Notes: generated by a model not told the origin, from the letters alone. DNA of 64,000 nucleotides from SFHK01 sp964554795 (GCA_964554795.1 CAZKQB010000012.1:1-64000), one strand, 5' to 3'. Counted from the stretch's first letter, positions 52,527 through 62,117 are shown. Translations and numbers: made by a program.

Positions 52527-52569
52527 GAAGGGGCTTGCCGTCTGCTCTTCACAGACAGCAAGCCCCTTC
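52527..52569 (-). terminator. Hairpin after the transketolase gene
   Basis: An 18-bp stem with one mismatch (52527-52544 and 52552-52569) around a 7-base loop, about 20 bases past the transketolase stop. There is no long U tract, but the stem is very stable. It converges with the terminator of the regulator gene. Confidence 0.7.
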
Positions 52570-52588
52570 ACTGGCTTAACGGTTTTTC

Positions 52589-54574
52589 TTATTTGTTCAG
52601 AGTCTTGCGGGCCAGACGCACCACGTTCTCAGGCGTGAAGCCGTACTCCTTGAACAGTACCTTATACGGAGCGCTGGCGCCAAACGCATCAAGGCCGAGA
52701 ACCTCACCCTCAAGGCCGACGTACTTGTGCCATCCGAGCGTCGCAGCAGCTTCCACGGCCACGCGGGCGCGTACAGACTTGGGCAGCACAGACTCCTTGT
52801 ATTCCTCGCTCTGCTCGTCGAACAGCTCGAACGACGGCATGGAGACGACGCGCGCGTCGATGCCCTCCTCCTTCAGAAGCGCCTTGGCATTCACGCAGCA
52901 TTCAACCTCGCTGCCGGAAGCCAGCAGGATGCAATCCGGAGTAGCCTTCTCGCTGTCGGCAATGATATAGCCGCCCTTGAGTGCGTCGGGGCCACTCTTC
53001 TCGTTGAGCGCGCAATCCTGACGTGAGAGAATCAGCGCTACGGGGCGCTTCTGGGTCATTGCAGCATACCAGCCTGCAGCAACCTCCTTGCTGTCGCAGG
53101 GACGGAACACGACCAGACCAGGAATGGCACGCAGACCTGCGAGCTGCTCCACGGGCTGATGGGTGGGGCCGTCCTCGCCGACGCCGATGGAATCATGCGT
53201 GAGCACATAGGTTACCGGCAGCTTCATGATCGCCGCCACTCGCATGGCGTTCTTCATAAAATCGGAGAACACAAAGAACGTGCCGCAGTACGGGCGCAGG
53301 CCGCCATGCAGCTTCATACCGGCGCAGATACAAGCCATCGCATGCTCGCGAACGCCAAAGTGGAGGTTGCGGCCGGTGCGATTCTCGGCGGAGAAGTCGC
53401 CCTCGCCCTTCATGTAGGTCTTGTTGGAAGGAGCCAGATCGGCGCTGCCGCCGATGAGGTTCGGGATACGCGCAGCCAGACGGTTCACGCACACGCCGGA
53501 GGAATTGCGCGTGGCAGCCTTTCCGTCAAACGCCCAGTATTCCTCGTCCTTCAGCAGATCAACCGGCAGCTCTTCGCTGTGCCACACCTCCCATTCCTTG
53601 CGCAGCTCGGGATACGCCTTCGACCACGCTTCGAACATCTCGTTCCACGCTGCTTCCGCCTTCGCGCCTCTTTCGGCAACGGCAGCGGTCGTCTCGTATA
53701 CCTCGGCAGGTACGGCGAAGCTCATGGGCACTTCGTCAATCCAACCCAAGTTCTTCTTGAGCGCCACAATGTTTTCCTCGCCCAGAGGCTCGCCGTGCGC
53801 GCTGGGCATGCCCGCCTTGGGAGAACCGTAGCCGATAGAGGTATGGCAGGCAATCAGAGTCGGCTTATCCGAAATCTTCGCAAGCTTGATGGCGGCATCC
53901 ACGTTTTCGAAGACGTTCGCATCGGCCACATCGATTACGTTCCAGCCATAGGCACGGAAGCGAGCCTGCACGTCCTCGCGGAAGGCGATGTCAGTAGATC
54001 CCTCGATGGAGATTTCATTGTCGTCATACAGCGCAATCAGCTTGTTCAGCTTCAGCGTGCCCGCCAGCGAGCAGGCCTCGTGGCTCAGACCCTCCATCAT
54101 GCAGCCGTCGCCCAGGATTACGTAGGTATTGTGGTCAACGATCGGGAATCCCTCGCGGTTAAACTTCGCGGCCAGATAGCTTTCGGCCATTGCCATACCG
54201 ACGGCATTTGAAATGCCCATGCCCAGCGGGCCGGTGGAGGTCTCTACACCGCGGGTGTGGCCAAACTCCGGATGGCCGGGGGTCTTAGAGCCGAACTGAC
54301 GGAACTGCTTCAGATCCTCGATCGTCAGGCCGTAGCCAAACAGATGCAGAAGAGAATACAGCAGCATGGAACCGTGTCCGGAGGACAGCACAAAGCGGTC
54401 GCGATCCGCCCACTTGTCGTCAGCGGGATTATGCTTCATCTCGCGTCCCCAGACGGCATATGCCATCGCCGCAGCGCCCATGGGCATGCCCGGATGGCCG
54501 CTCTTGGCCTTCTGCACCGCTTCCGCAGACAGGATGCGGATCGCGTTGACAACCATGTTTTCCTTGTTCATCAT
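52589..54574 (-). CDS. tkt: Transketolase
   Basis: Thiamine-diphosphate enzyme of the pentose phosphate pathway moving two-carbon ketol units between sugar phosphates. Full-length at 661 residues. Seen: SGHPGMPMGAAAMAY, the TPP-binding motif LGDGCMMEGLSHEACSLAG with DDNEISIEG, FGVREHAMACICAGM with the catalytic Glu, and the phosphate-binding HDSIGVGEDGPTHQPVEQLAGLR. It lies 16 bases downstream of the hexomutase gene, so the two may be co-transcribed. Confidence 0.97.
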   Translation of the reverse strand: MMNKENMVVNAIRILSAEAVQKAKSGHPGMPMGAAAMAYAVWGREMKHNPADDKWADRDRFVLSSGHGSMLLYSLLHLFGYGLTIEDLKQFRQFGSKTPGHPEFGHTRGVETSTGPLGMGISNAVGMAMAESYLAAKFNREGFPIVDHNTYVILGDGCMMEGLSHEACSLAGTLKLNKLIALYDDNEISIEGSTDIAFREDVQARFRAYGWNVIDVADANVFENVDAAIKLAKISDKPTLIACHTSIGYGSPKAGMPSAHGEPLGEENIVALKKNLGWIDEVPMSFAVPAEVYETTAAVAERGAKAEAAWNEMFEAWSKAYPELRKEWEVWHSEELPVDLLKDEEYWAFDGKAATRNSSGVCVNRLAARIPNLIGGSADLAPSNKTYMKGEGDFSAENRTGRNLHFGVREHAMACICAGMKLHGGLRPYCGTFFVFSDFMKNAMRVAAIMKLPVTYVLTHDSIGVGEDGPTHQPVEQLAGLRAIPGLVVFRPCDSKEVAAGWYAAMTQKRPVALILSRQDCALNEKSGPDALKGGYIIADSEKATPDCILLASGSEVECCVNAKALLKEEGIDARVVSMPSFELFDEQSEEYKESVLPKSVRARVAVEAAATLGWHKYVGLEGEVLGLDAFGASAPYKVLFKEYGFTPENVVRLARKTLNK

Positions 54575-54590
54575 AGGTCACTCCCGTTTC

Positions 54591-56099
54591 TTATTTGGTC
54601 TTCAATTGATTGATCACGTCTTTCAAAGGCGTCAGATCCAATTCCTCGTTGTCCTTTTCAAGGACGGCGTACAACTGCCTTAGGATGTACTCAAGGCCGC
54701 CCTTCACGTCGCTCTCAGCGTTCACGGGCATCACCGGATCATGCACCGACAATCGCAGCATGAACCATGCATTGTCCACTCCGCCATCCAGCGAAAACAG
54801 AATACGCACGCCCTCGCGGTTGTCCGGCGCCAGCCGCCACTCGGGATTCGTGAGCGTGTTAGACAGAATCGCCTCGATCACGTAGCCGGCCGCCCGGCGA
54901 TAATCCTCCTGAATAATCGGCAAACGTACCTCGATGCTCTCCGCAGGCTCCTGCAACTCATCGATCAAGCTGGACAGCGTAAGCCCGTCACGCTTGCGCC
55001 ACATGGCCTCGCAGATGACCTTTGTGGCCAGATACATGCCATCGTCGATAAAGTAGTTTTCCGCCATAGCTGCATGACCGCTGGTTTCAATAGCCACGGG
55101 CACGCGAATGCCCTCCGCATTCAGGCGTTTGGCCTCCTCAATCACGTTTTTATAGCCGCGGCGATAGCGGTAATGCGTGCCGCCCCACTCGGTAATAAAG
55201 CGGCTCAGGCCGGAGGAGGTAACAGAGTCTGTCACGAAGGTGAGGTCCTTCTCGTCATCCAGCAGGATGGCGGCAATCAGCGCAATCAGGCGATTGCGGT
55301 TAATCGCGCGACCGGTCTGATCCACGATGGCCACGCGGTCGCCGTCCGCGTCAAACATAACCCCCAGATCGGCCTGCTCCTCCACAACCACACGGGACAG
55401 CGCCGCCAGCGCCGCAGGGCTTTCCGGATTGGGTTCGTGCAGCGCAAACGTGCCGTCAGGCGTAAGGTTCAGGCTGCCCTCCGTATCCGCGCCCAGTGAG
55501 GAGAGGAGTTCCGCAAAGAAGCCCCCTGCGCCGCCGGAGGCGTCAACCACAACATGCAAACCCAGAAGCGGCAGTGCCACCTCGTCGCCCATGAATTCGA
55601 GAATGTTGTCCTTCAGCCGCTCACGGTAAGCGCTCATCAGATCGAGTTTTTTCACCAGACGGTGCGGCACCGTGGTATTCAGCGCGCCGTTCAGAATCTC
55701 CGCAGCGTCCTCAGCAGACACCGGGCCGTCAGGCGTAAAGAATTTGAAGCCGTTCATGCCGCTTTCCCGCGCACTGGCAGTAACCATCACCGCTCCGCTG
55801 GCGCGAATCTGCCCAAGCATGATCGACATCTGCATGGCCGGCGTCGTCGCCAGACCGCAATCATACACATCCGCATCGGCGGCAGTTAAGCCGTCGATCA
55901 GCGCGTGCTGAAGCCGCGGGCCGGACGGACGCGAATCGTGACCCACGGACACGGACAGCTTGTCCGGCGTGGTATCCAGTCGTTTTGCCAGCCACAAGGC
56001 AAAGGCATAGCCCAGCTTTTCGGTCAGTTCATTGGTAAGGAGAGACTCCGCAGCGCGAATCACGGCGCCGCTTAAAAGCCGGGTACTGTCGGAAACCAT
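54591..56099 (-). CDS. Phosphohexomutase (phosphomannomutase/phosphoglucomutase family), atypical active loop
   Basis: Alpha-D-phosphohexomutase family enzyme of 502 residues. The metal loop FDADGDRVAIVD and sugar-binding loop IETSGHAAM are standard, and EGVRILFS fits the C-terminal phosphate site. The phosphoserine loop reads VTASARESGMNGFKFF, with Ser109 in the right place but the usual TASHxP replaced by TASARE. The start at 56099 has AAAGGGGG upstream; the open frame extends 55 codons further through low-likelihood sequence. The 164-base gap to the DUF2461 gene is otherwise featureless. Confidence 0.88.
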   Translation of the reverse strand: MVSDSTRLLSGAVIRAAESLLTNELTEKLGYAFALWLAKRLDTTPDKLSVSVGHDSRPSGPRLQHALIDGLTAADADVYDCGLATTPAMQMSIMLGQIRASGAVMVTASARESGMNGFKFFTPDGPVSAEDAAEILNGALNTTVPHRLVKKLDLMSAYRERLKDNILEFMGDEVALPLLGLHVVVDASGGAGGFFAELLSSLGADTEGSLNLTPDGTFALHEPNPESPAALAALSRVVVEEQADLGVMFDADGDRVAIVDQTGRAINRNRLIALIAAILLDDEKDLTFVTDSVTSSGLSRFITEWGGTHYRYRRGYKNVIEEAKRLNAEGIRVPVAIETSGHAAMAENYFIDDGMYLATKVICEAMWRKRDGLTLSSLIDELQEPAESIEVRLPIIQEDYRRAAGYVIEAILSNTLTNPEWRLAPDNREGVRILFSLDGGVDNAWFMLRLSVHDPVMPVNAESDVKGGLEYILRQLYAVLEKDNEELDLTPLKDVINQLKTK

Positions 56100-56263
56100 A
56101 AAAACCCCCTTTGGTCGTGCGTGCCTCCGCCCTCCCCCGAAGAATTCCGGCAAGCCGCGTCGTTTCGCGGCAGGCAGCGCAAATCGCGGCTTACAGAGCT
56201 CCGCGAATTCACGCCGGGCGGCTGTTCCGAAGCATTCGGAACGGGTTACGTTTTTTTCCCGCA

Positions 56264-56935
56264 TCAGTCCATAATCGGCCTCAGGCGGGCAAAATACTCA
56301 TACAAAGGCGTTAAACGACAATAGCCCTCGGCAATCTCCTCGTCCAACGTCCGGGACATCATGTGCGCGTAGTCGGAAATCTTTTTTTCAACGTAAAACC
56401 CGCGCAGTGGATACCATTTTCTCAGCGTCTCCGGCACAGCGTCCGGAATCTTCATGCGCTTGTACGCCTTGGGATGAAGCTCAAACTCCTTCTCTGTCTC
56501 GGCGGCAATTTCCAAAAACTCAGCAGGCGCATTTTCGAGCGTAGCACGGAACGCCTTCATCAGCGGCAGGTTTTCGTCGTAAAAGCCCATACCGTAGTTT
56601 ATGCACTCGTCCGAAACGTCCACATACACGCCCAGCGTCGTGCGCCGCTCCTCGCCGGGACGCCGGAACGCCAGCCACAAATAATCCCGGTACGGCGACT
56701 TGTCGTTTGAAAATCGCACATCGCGGTTTATGCGGGAAAGCACCTTCGTCGGCCGCGTTTCAAGCTCTGGATCGAGCGCATTCACGGCCTCGCCCAGCGC
56801 AGCAACCAGATCGAGGCAGGGCGTGCGCACACTATTTTGATACCAGTCGTGATTCTCCAGAAAAAACTCGCGGTTGTTATTAAAGCGAATCGCCATGAAG
56901 AATTCAAACGTCTGCTCGGTAAAGCCCTGAAACAT
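56264..56935 (-). CDS. DUF2461 family protein
   Basis: Conserved protein of unknown function (223 aa) of the DUF2461/TIGR02453 family. The characteristic parts are FEFFMAIRFNNNREFFLENHDWYQ, RFSNDKSPYRDYLWLAFRR and a C-terminal region with arginines. No signal peptide or membrane segment is seen. Its start lies two bases after the stop of the upstream membrane protein gene, so both are translated from one message. Confidence 0.88.
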   Translation of the reverse strand: MFQGFTEQTFEFFMAIRFNNNREFFLENHDWYQNSVRTPCLDLVAALGEAVNALDPELETRPTKVLSRINRDVRFSNDKSPYRDYLWLAFRRPGEERRTTLGVYVDVSDECINYGMGFYDENLPLMKAFRATLENAPAEFLEIAAETEKEFELHPKAYKRMKIPDAVPETLRKWYPLRGFYVEKKISDYAHMMSRTLDEEIAEGYCRLTPLYEYFARLRPIMD

Positions 56936-56937
56936 AG

Positions 56938-58485
56938 TTATTTCTCCTTTGAACGACCCTGCTCGCGCACAGGCTTGAACTTGCTCGTGTGCCCCATCTC
57001 ATCCGCTTCCGGCCGACGGCGCAGCTTTCGCACAGCTACAATCGCCACCGTGAAAAGCACCGCCACCGCGCAGATCAGCAGAATCCGCTCCGGAAGGCCG
57101 CCATCGTTGAGAATCGTAAAAAACAGCGTCTGCCCGCCATTGGCTCCCCTGACCGCGCGCACGGCATGACGCACGCGCAGCGGCTCATCAGCCCAGACAA
57201 CGTGCTCGCCATCCTCCGACTGCCACTTCAGATAGAAGTAATATTCTTCCTGCGTGCCGTTCTCATCGGACAGATACACATTCATCTCACTTCCAACCGG
57301 CAGAAATGCGATGGACTTCAGGTCGCCCATCGTCTTTTCGCCGACGACGACCTCCGTCTCCCGGCCGTTCGCGCCCGAAACGGTCAGCATGAATGCAGGC
57401 TTCTCTTCGTCCGTAACGAACGCGCGAAGAGTCCTCTCATTCTCTGACGCTGCCTGTACGTGTACGGTGACCGTCCCGGTCTGAAAAAACACGTGCTTGC
57501 CGCCTGTGTCCCGCATCGACAGCGTAAATGTATATGCTGCGTCTTGGGTCAGCGGTGGCGTTTCAATATCGATTTCAAACGAATCGCCCGCCCTCAGACG
57601 GCCCGGCAAGCCGTGGAACGAACCAAGCGACGGTTCCGTCAGCTCCAGCGCTTCGTAATCCAGCCTGCCAAGGTTTTCCGTTTTCAGGCGGAAGCGCGCT
57701 TTGCCGCCCGCCGAAACGGTCAGCACCTCCTCGGGCAGGGTAAAGTGAATCTCATCGGCCGCTATAGCGATAGTCTCCTTGTCCGCGCGCAGCGCGTACT
57801 GTCCGCCGGACAGCGCCGACGCAAACGTCGCAACGGGCGCCGTATCCGTATCCGCTTCCACAACCACCACATGCGTAAACGCACGCGATTCGCCCGGCTT
57901 CAGTCGGAATGGCGCAGACGTAAAGGCCGCCGCATCGTCTGTCACCACCGCGTTGAGCATTTCCACTGAACCAACATTTTCCAGCCGGTAGGTAATCGCA
58001 GCCGAATCTCCAGCACGCACAGCCGACGTGCTTACATCGCGTGTAAAGCGTGCCTCCACCGCTGCCGACACCATGCCGATTCGCGCGCGCGTCTGCCTGC
58101 GGAGCACCGTACCGTTGACCTTGAAGGTTATGTATACGTCCATGTACCCGGCGGTCAGGGTAGCCTGATCAACCGACAGCGTGCGCACAAAGCGCGCGGT
58201 TTCTCCGGGCGCAATGTCTTCAAAGGCTTCCCCCTCCCGCGTCTCCGATGGAGACAGGCGCACATCCGTCAAGGCTACGCTTCCGACATTCGTCAGCGTC
58301 ACCGTCAGCTCAGCCTCGCCCGGCTCTGCCAGCTCGCTGGGATTGAAGCGAGCTGTAACCTCCAGCGATCCTTCCGCAGACGCGCACAGACCCGCATGCA
58401 GAATCCATGCAAGCATCAGCATCCAGAGAAAACGTTTCCACACGCGCCTGTTCGTAATCGCACCCCCGCGGCCACAAAAATCCAT
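56938..58485 (-). CDS. Membrane-anchored extracellular protein with repeated Ig-like (CARDB/NEW3-type) domains
   Basis: Exported protein of 515 residues. An N-terminal signal segment (FLWMLMLAWILHAGLCASA) precedes three to four beta-sandwich repeats with the pattern 'TVTLTNVGSVALTDVRLSPSE ... IAPGETARFVRTL' seen in CARDB/COG1361 proteins. A single membrane anchor (ILLICAVAVLFTVAIVAV) and a basic cytoplasmic tail ending in Lys-rich sequence complete it. No catalytic domain is seen; a surface or scaffold role is likely. The exact start is uncertain since no strong ribosome site precedes the ATG at 58485. Confidence 0.78.
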   Translation of the reverse strand: MDFCGRGGAITNRRVWKRFLWMLMLAWILHAGLCASAEGSLEVTARFNPSELAEPGEAELTVTLTNVGSVALTDVRLSPSETREGEAFEDIAPGETARFVRTLSVDQATLTAGYMDVYITFKVNGTVLRRQTRARIGMVSAAVEARFTRDVSTSAVRAGDSAAITYRLENVGSVEMLNAVVTDDAAAFTSAPFRLKPGESRAFTHVVVVEADTDTAPVATFASALSGGQYALRADKETIAIAADEIHFTLPEEVLTVSAGGKARFRLKTENLGRLDYEALELTEPSLGSFHGLPGRLRAGDSFEIDIETPPLTQDAAYTFTLSMRDTGGKHVFFQTGTVTVHVQAASENERTLRAFVTDEEKPAFMLTVSGANGRETEVVVGEKTMGDLKSIAFLPVGSEMNVYLSDENGTQEEYYFYLKWQSEDGEHVVWADEPLRVRHAVRAVRGANGGQTLFFTILNDGGLPERILLICAVAVLFTVAIVAVRKLRRRPEADEMGHTSKFKPVREQGRSKEK

Positions 58486-58526
58486 CTTCTATTTTATCGG
58501 AGATTCTGCGCCCTGTCAAGAACAAA

Positions 58527-58549
58527 CGCCGAATTACAACAATTCGGCG
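58527..58549. promoter_or_regulatory. Perfect 9-bp palindrome between divergent genes
   Basis: CGCCGAATT and AATTCGGCG around a 5-base spacer lie midway between the start of the Ig-like membrane protein gene and the SDR gene. The symmetry and position fit an operator, but a hairpin role cannot be excluded. Confidence 0.45.
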
Positions 58550-58612
58550 GCAGGAAAACCGCCTTTGCGTGCAGAATTCTTCTATAAAAAATCCCTTCCC
58601 GGAGGTTTTCCT

Positions 58613-59329
58613 ATGAAAAGCTGTGTGGTTACCGGCGGCTCGCGCGGCATCGGCGCAGAGACTGTTCGCATACTGACTGCGGACGGCTGGTCGGTGGCCT
58701 TCTTCTATTCCGCCAGTGAAGAGCACGCACTGGCGCTGGCGCGCGAGACAGGCGCGCATCCCGTACACTGCGACGTTTCCGACCGCGCGCAGGTGTTTTC
58801 CGCCTTTTCGGATGCAGAAAAATGGCTGGGTCGCGTAGACGCGCTGGTATCCTGCGCCGGAATCGCACAGCAAAAGCTTTTTCCAAACGTTACCGGAAAC
58901 GAATGGCGACATATGCTGGACGTGAACCTGTCCGGCGCAGCCTATGTAGCACAGGCTGCCCTGCCGGGCATGATTTCGCGAAAGCATGGTGCCATCGTGT
59001 TTGTTACCTCGATCTGGGGCGAGGTAGGCGCGTCGTGCGAGGCGCACTATTCCGCCGCCAAGGCCGGCCTGATCGGCCTTGCAAAAGCGCTTTCCAAGGA
59101 AGCGGGGCCTTCCGGCGTGCGCGTGAACGCCGTATCCCCCGGCGTAATCCAAACGGATATGCTCGCCAGCTTTGATGGCGAAACGCTCGCCTCCCTTGCG
59201 GAGGAAACACCGCTGGGACGGTTGGGAACACCTCGCGACGTAGCTTCCGCCATCCGTTTTCTTCTTTCGGATGATGCCGCCTTCATCACTGGTCAGGTGC
59301 TGGGCGTGGACGGCGGCTTCGGACGATAG
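58613..59329 (+). CDS. Short-chain dehydrogenase/reductase, FabG-like
   Basis: NAD(P)-dependent oxidoreductase of 238 residues. Cofactor motif VVTGGSRGIGAET (TGxxxGIG), SCAG motif VSCAGIA, catalytic Ser in FVTSIWGEVG, and YxxxK in AHYSAAKAGLIGLAKAL. The end SDDAAFITGQVLGVDGGFGR is typical of FabG-type 3-oxoacyl reductases. No fatty acid synthesis gene is near, so the substrate is open. The start has GGAGG eight bases upstream; the same frame continues far upstream antisense to the previous gene and is not real there. The stretch 59330-59521 holds nothing recognisable. Confidence 0.91.
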   Translation: MKSCVVTGGSRGIGAETVRILTADGWSVAFFYSASEEHALALARETGAHPVHCDVSDRAQVFSAFSDAEKWLGRVDALVSCAGIAQQKLFPNVTGNEWRHMLDVNLSGAAYVAQAALPGMISRKHGAIVFVTSIWGEVGASCEAHYSAAKAGLIGLAKALSKEAGPSGVRVNAVSPGVIQTDMLASFDGETLASLAEETPLGRLGTPRDVASAIRFLLSDDAAFITGQVLGVDGGFGR

Positions 59330-59521
59330 TATCGCCCGCTCTGCAAAGAAGCTCCTGCGAAGCGACTGCTACCTTCCGCAGGCAGAGGCTCTCCGCCTTT
59401 CCCCTTCGGACGGTGCCCTTCTCATTGGGCATAAGCAAGGAATTCACGCCGCAGAAATCGACGCTTCCGTTAGGATTTTACGTCCATAGCCCGCAGAATG
59501 AATGTTTTCAAACGATTGCGG

Positions 59522-59550
59522 TTGACGAACCGAATAAAGGATTATATAAT
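59522..59550 (+). promoter_or_regulatory. Promoter of the secD-secF operon
   Basis: TTGACG (59522-59527) and TATAAT (59545-59550) with a 17-base spacer, about 55 bases before the secD start. Confidence 0.8.
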
Positions 59551-59606
59551 ATGTAGCTGTATGAATGCGGGGCGCATGCGCACCCGATGGGAGGAACAGA
59601 ACGCAC

Positions 59607-60875
59607 ATGAGGAAGAAAAGCTGGATTACTCTGGCCGTTGTCACGGCGCTGATCGTTTTCTTTTCGGTCATCGCCTTCACCGGGCTGACCATCAACCACA
59701 CGCAGATGCCTGCTCCGATCGGAGATCTGCTGAGCCTTGGCCTTGACCTTCGCGGCGGTATCTATACCGTCTTTTATGCGGATGACGCCGGATACTCCTC
59801 CGACGAATTCCACGATCTGCTGGAGGGCACTGCGTCGGTGCTGCGCAACCGCCTGACCGAGCAGGGCTTCACTGAGGCCAACGTTTCGCTGCAGGGCAGT
59901 AACTACATCCGCGTGGAGATTCCGGACGTCTCCGACCCCAAGCAAGTGCTTGACATCATCGGTACGCCCGCGCACCTGACGTTCGTCGATCCCCTTGGAA
60001 ACGTGGTCGTCGAAGGCAATGATGTATCGAAGGTCGAGGTCTGGTACAATGACAGCGCCACGGACGGCGGAAACTATATGGTCACCTTCGTTCTGAACGG
60101 CGATGCAGCCACCGCATTCGAGGAAGCCACCGGAAAATACATCGGTCAGTCGATCTATATCTATCTGGACGACGAGATGATATCCGCCCCCACCATCAAG
60201 GAGCGCATCCCCGGCGGCAACGTTTCTATCACCATGGGCAACTCTTCCAGCGCCAGCGAATCCTATCAGGAGGCCTACCGCCTGCAGACGCTGATTATGT
60301 CCGGTGCGCTGCCGCTGGACATTGAGGAAAGCGAAACCCGCGCCATTTCCGCCACGCTGGGCGAGGACGCCATCGACCGCGCGTTGCTGGCCGGCATCAT
60401 CGGCATCGGCATCCTTTTCGTGTTTATGATCGTCATGTACCGTCTGCCGGGCCTGATGGCCGATCTCGCGCTGGCCGTGTACATCCTGATCGTGTTCTAT
60501 GTGCTGGCCGAGTTCCAGATTCAGCTGACGCTGCCCGGAATCGCTGGTATTCTGCTTGGCATCGGCATGGCCGTGGATGCCAACGTCGTCATCTTCGAGC
60601 GCTTCCGCGAGGAGCTTAAGCGCGGTCTGGGTTACGATTCCGCATTCCGCAACGGCTTTAAAAACGCACTACGCGCCATCATCGACTCCAGCGTGACCAC
60701 GCTGATCGCCGCCTTCGTGCTGATGTACTTCGGTACCGGCTCGATCAAGGGCTTCAGCTACACGCTGGCACTGGGCGTCGTTACCTCTCTCATTACCGCG
60801 GTCTTCGTTACCAAGTTCCTGTTCAAGCATGCGCTGCGCCTGGGCTTCACCAAGCGCTCGCTCTATACCCGATAA
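59607..60875 (+). CDS. secD: Protein translocase subunit SecD
   Basis: Membrane part of the SecDF proton-driven motor that pulls proteins through SecYEG. The 422 residues show the first membrane segment, the signature LGLDLRGGIYTVFY, and a reduced extracellular head (compared with about 615 residues in E. coli). The C-terminal six-helix block includes GIGMAVDANVVIFERFREEL. The start is the ATG at 59607 after GGGAGGAA. secF follows after 15 bases with its own AAGGAGG, so the two are separate proteins here rather than the fused SecDF of Bacillus. Confidence 0.96.
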   Translation: MRKKSWITLAVVTALIVFFSVIAFTGLTINHTQMPAPIGDLLSLGLDLRGGIYTVFYADDAGYSSDEFHDLLEGTASVLRNRLTEQGFTEANVSLQGSNYIRVEIPDVSDPKQVLDIIGTPAHLTFVDPLGNVVVEGNDVSKVEVWYNDSATDGGNYMVTFVLNGDAATAFEEATGKYIGQSIYIYLDDEMISAPTIKERIPGGNVSITMGNSSSASESYQEAYRLQTLIMSGALPLDIEESETRAISATLGEDAIDRALLAGIIGIGILFVFMIVMYRLPGLMADLALAVYILIVFYVLAEFQIQLTLPGIAGILLGIGMAVDANVVIFERFREELKRGLGYDSAFRNGFKNALRAIIDSSVTTLIAAFVLMYFGTGSIKGFSYTLALGVVTSLITAVFVTKFLFKHALRLGFTKRSLYTR

Positions 60876-60890
60876 GGAGGCCGTACGGAA

Positions 60891-62102
60891 ATGAAGAAGA
60901 AATTCACTGACTATACGAAGCTTTTCATGCTCATTCCCGCCGTAATCGTGCTGGCAGCGCTTGTTCTGACATTTACCGGTCACGGCCTGAATCTTGGTAT
61001 CGACTTCACCGGCGGCTCACTCCTTGAGTATTCCGTTGGTGCGGACTTCAGTACTGAGGATGTTGTGGATATTCTGCGCCGCAACGGCTATACCGACGCG
61101 CAGGTGGCAAAGGCTGCCTCCGGCGATGACGGCACCGGCGCCATGACGAACCTGCAGATTCGCCTGTCGCTTACCGACCTTTCGGATGACATGAAGAAGC
61201 TAGTTAAGCAGGCCGCCGAAGCTGAGGGACTGACGGAAGAAACCATCATCAACCTGAGTGCTGCCTACGTAAGCGAAAACGAAATGGACAGCAGCTATTC
61301 CGGCGGCTACCTGTTCAGCTGGAAGCAGCTGGCAGACTCTGACAAGCTGCAGGACACCGTGAAGGATGCGCTGGACGAGAACCGCATTCCCTACACCGTC
61401 GTCAAAGCCGAGGAGCTGGATAACGACGCAGAAAACCCCGAGACGCGCGTCATCGTCGTACTGAACGATCAGTCCAGTGCCGTACGCAACGTACTGGAGT
61501 CTGAAATGTCCAGCCGCTACCCGGGCTTCACCTATGTGTCCATTGAACACGCGGGTGCAGTTTCCAGCGCCGATCTGGTGCGCAACGCGCTTTTGTCCCT
61601 CGCCATCGCGCTGGCGCTGATGCTGGTGTACATCGGCTTCCGCTTTGATCTGTATTCCGGCATTGCCGCACTGCTCGGCCTTGTGCACGATGTACTGATG
61701 ATGCTGGCGTTCATGACGTTCTTCCGTTCCCTGTATCAGGTAAGCTCGTCGTTCATAGCCGCCATCCTGACGATCGTCGGCTATTCCATCAACAACACCA
61801 TCATCATCTTCGACCGTATTCGTGAGATGAAAAAGCGCGTAGGCACCTCCATTTCCAACACGGAAATCGTAGAGAGCAGCGTTCGCGCGTCCCTGTCACG
61901 CACAATCAACACCACGTTGACGACTCTGTTCACGCTGGTGGCGCTGTACGTTCTGGGCGTAGCCTCGATTCGCGAGTTCACCTTCCCGCTGATCGTCGGC
62001 ATGCTCGCCGGCTCCTACTCCTCCAATCTGCTGAACGGACCCGTCTGGGCTTTCCTGATGAACAAAGCCGACGCCCGTAAAAAGCAGAAGGCCAAGGCCT
62101 GA
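60891..62102 (+). CDS. secF: Protein translocase subunit SecF, enlarged extracellular domain
   Basis: Partner of SecD. The 403 residues include the signature LGIDFTGGSLLEY after the first membrane segment and NNTIIIFDRIREMKK in the last block (residues about 300-315), with conserved SRTINTTLTTLFTL. The extracellular part between the first segment (about residue 30) and the second (about residue 228) is near 195 residues, roughly twice that of E. coli SecF. The extra part includes an acidic stretch around ENEMDSSYSGGYLFSW. Followed by a terminator. Confidence 0.95.
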   Translation: MKKKFTDYTKLFMLIPAVIVLAALVLTFTGHGLNLGIDFTGGSLLEYSVGADFSTEDVVDILRRNGYTDAQVAKAASGDDGTGAMTNLQIRLSLTDLSDDMKKLVKQAAEAEGLTEETIINLSAAYVSENEMDSSYSGGYLFSWKQLADSDKLQDTVKDALDENRIPYTVVKAEELDNDAENPETRVIVVLNDQSSAVRNVLESEMSSRYPGFTYVSIEHAGAVSSADLVRNALLSLAIALALMLVYIGFRFDLYSGIAALLGLVHDVLMMLAFMTFFRSLYQVSSSFIAAILTIVGYSINNTIIIFDRIREMKKRVGTSISNTEIVESSVRASLSRTINTTLTTLFTLVALYVLGVASIREFTFPLIVGMLAGSYSSNLLNGPVWAFLMNKADARKKQKAKA

Positions 62103-62117
62103 TTTCGCAGCCCCATG

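Noticed and set aside
53159..54211. 350-residue open frame antisense to transketolase
   Set aside because: Transketolase on the minus strand is complete with all TPP motifs; the antisense frame has no start signal or family features.
58181..58612. Upstream extension of the SDR gene frame
   Set aside because: It runs antisense through the start of the Ig-like membrane protein gene; the SDR fold begins exactly at the ATG at 58613 with GGAGG before it.
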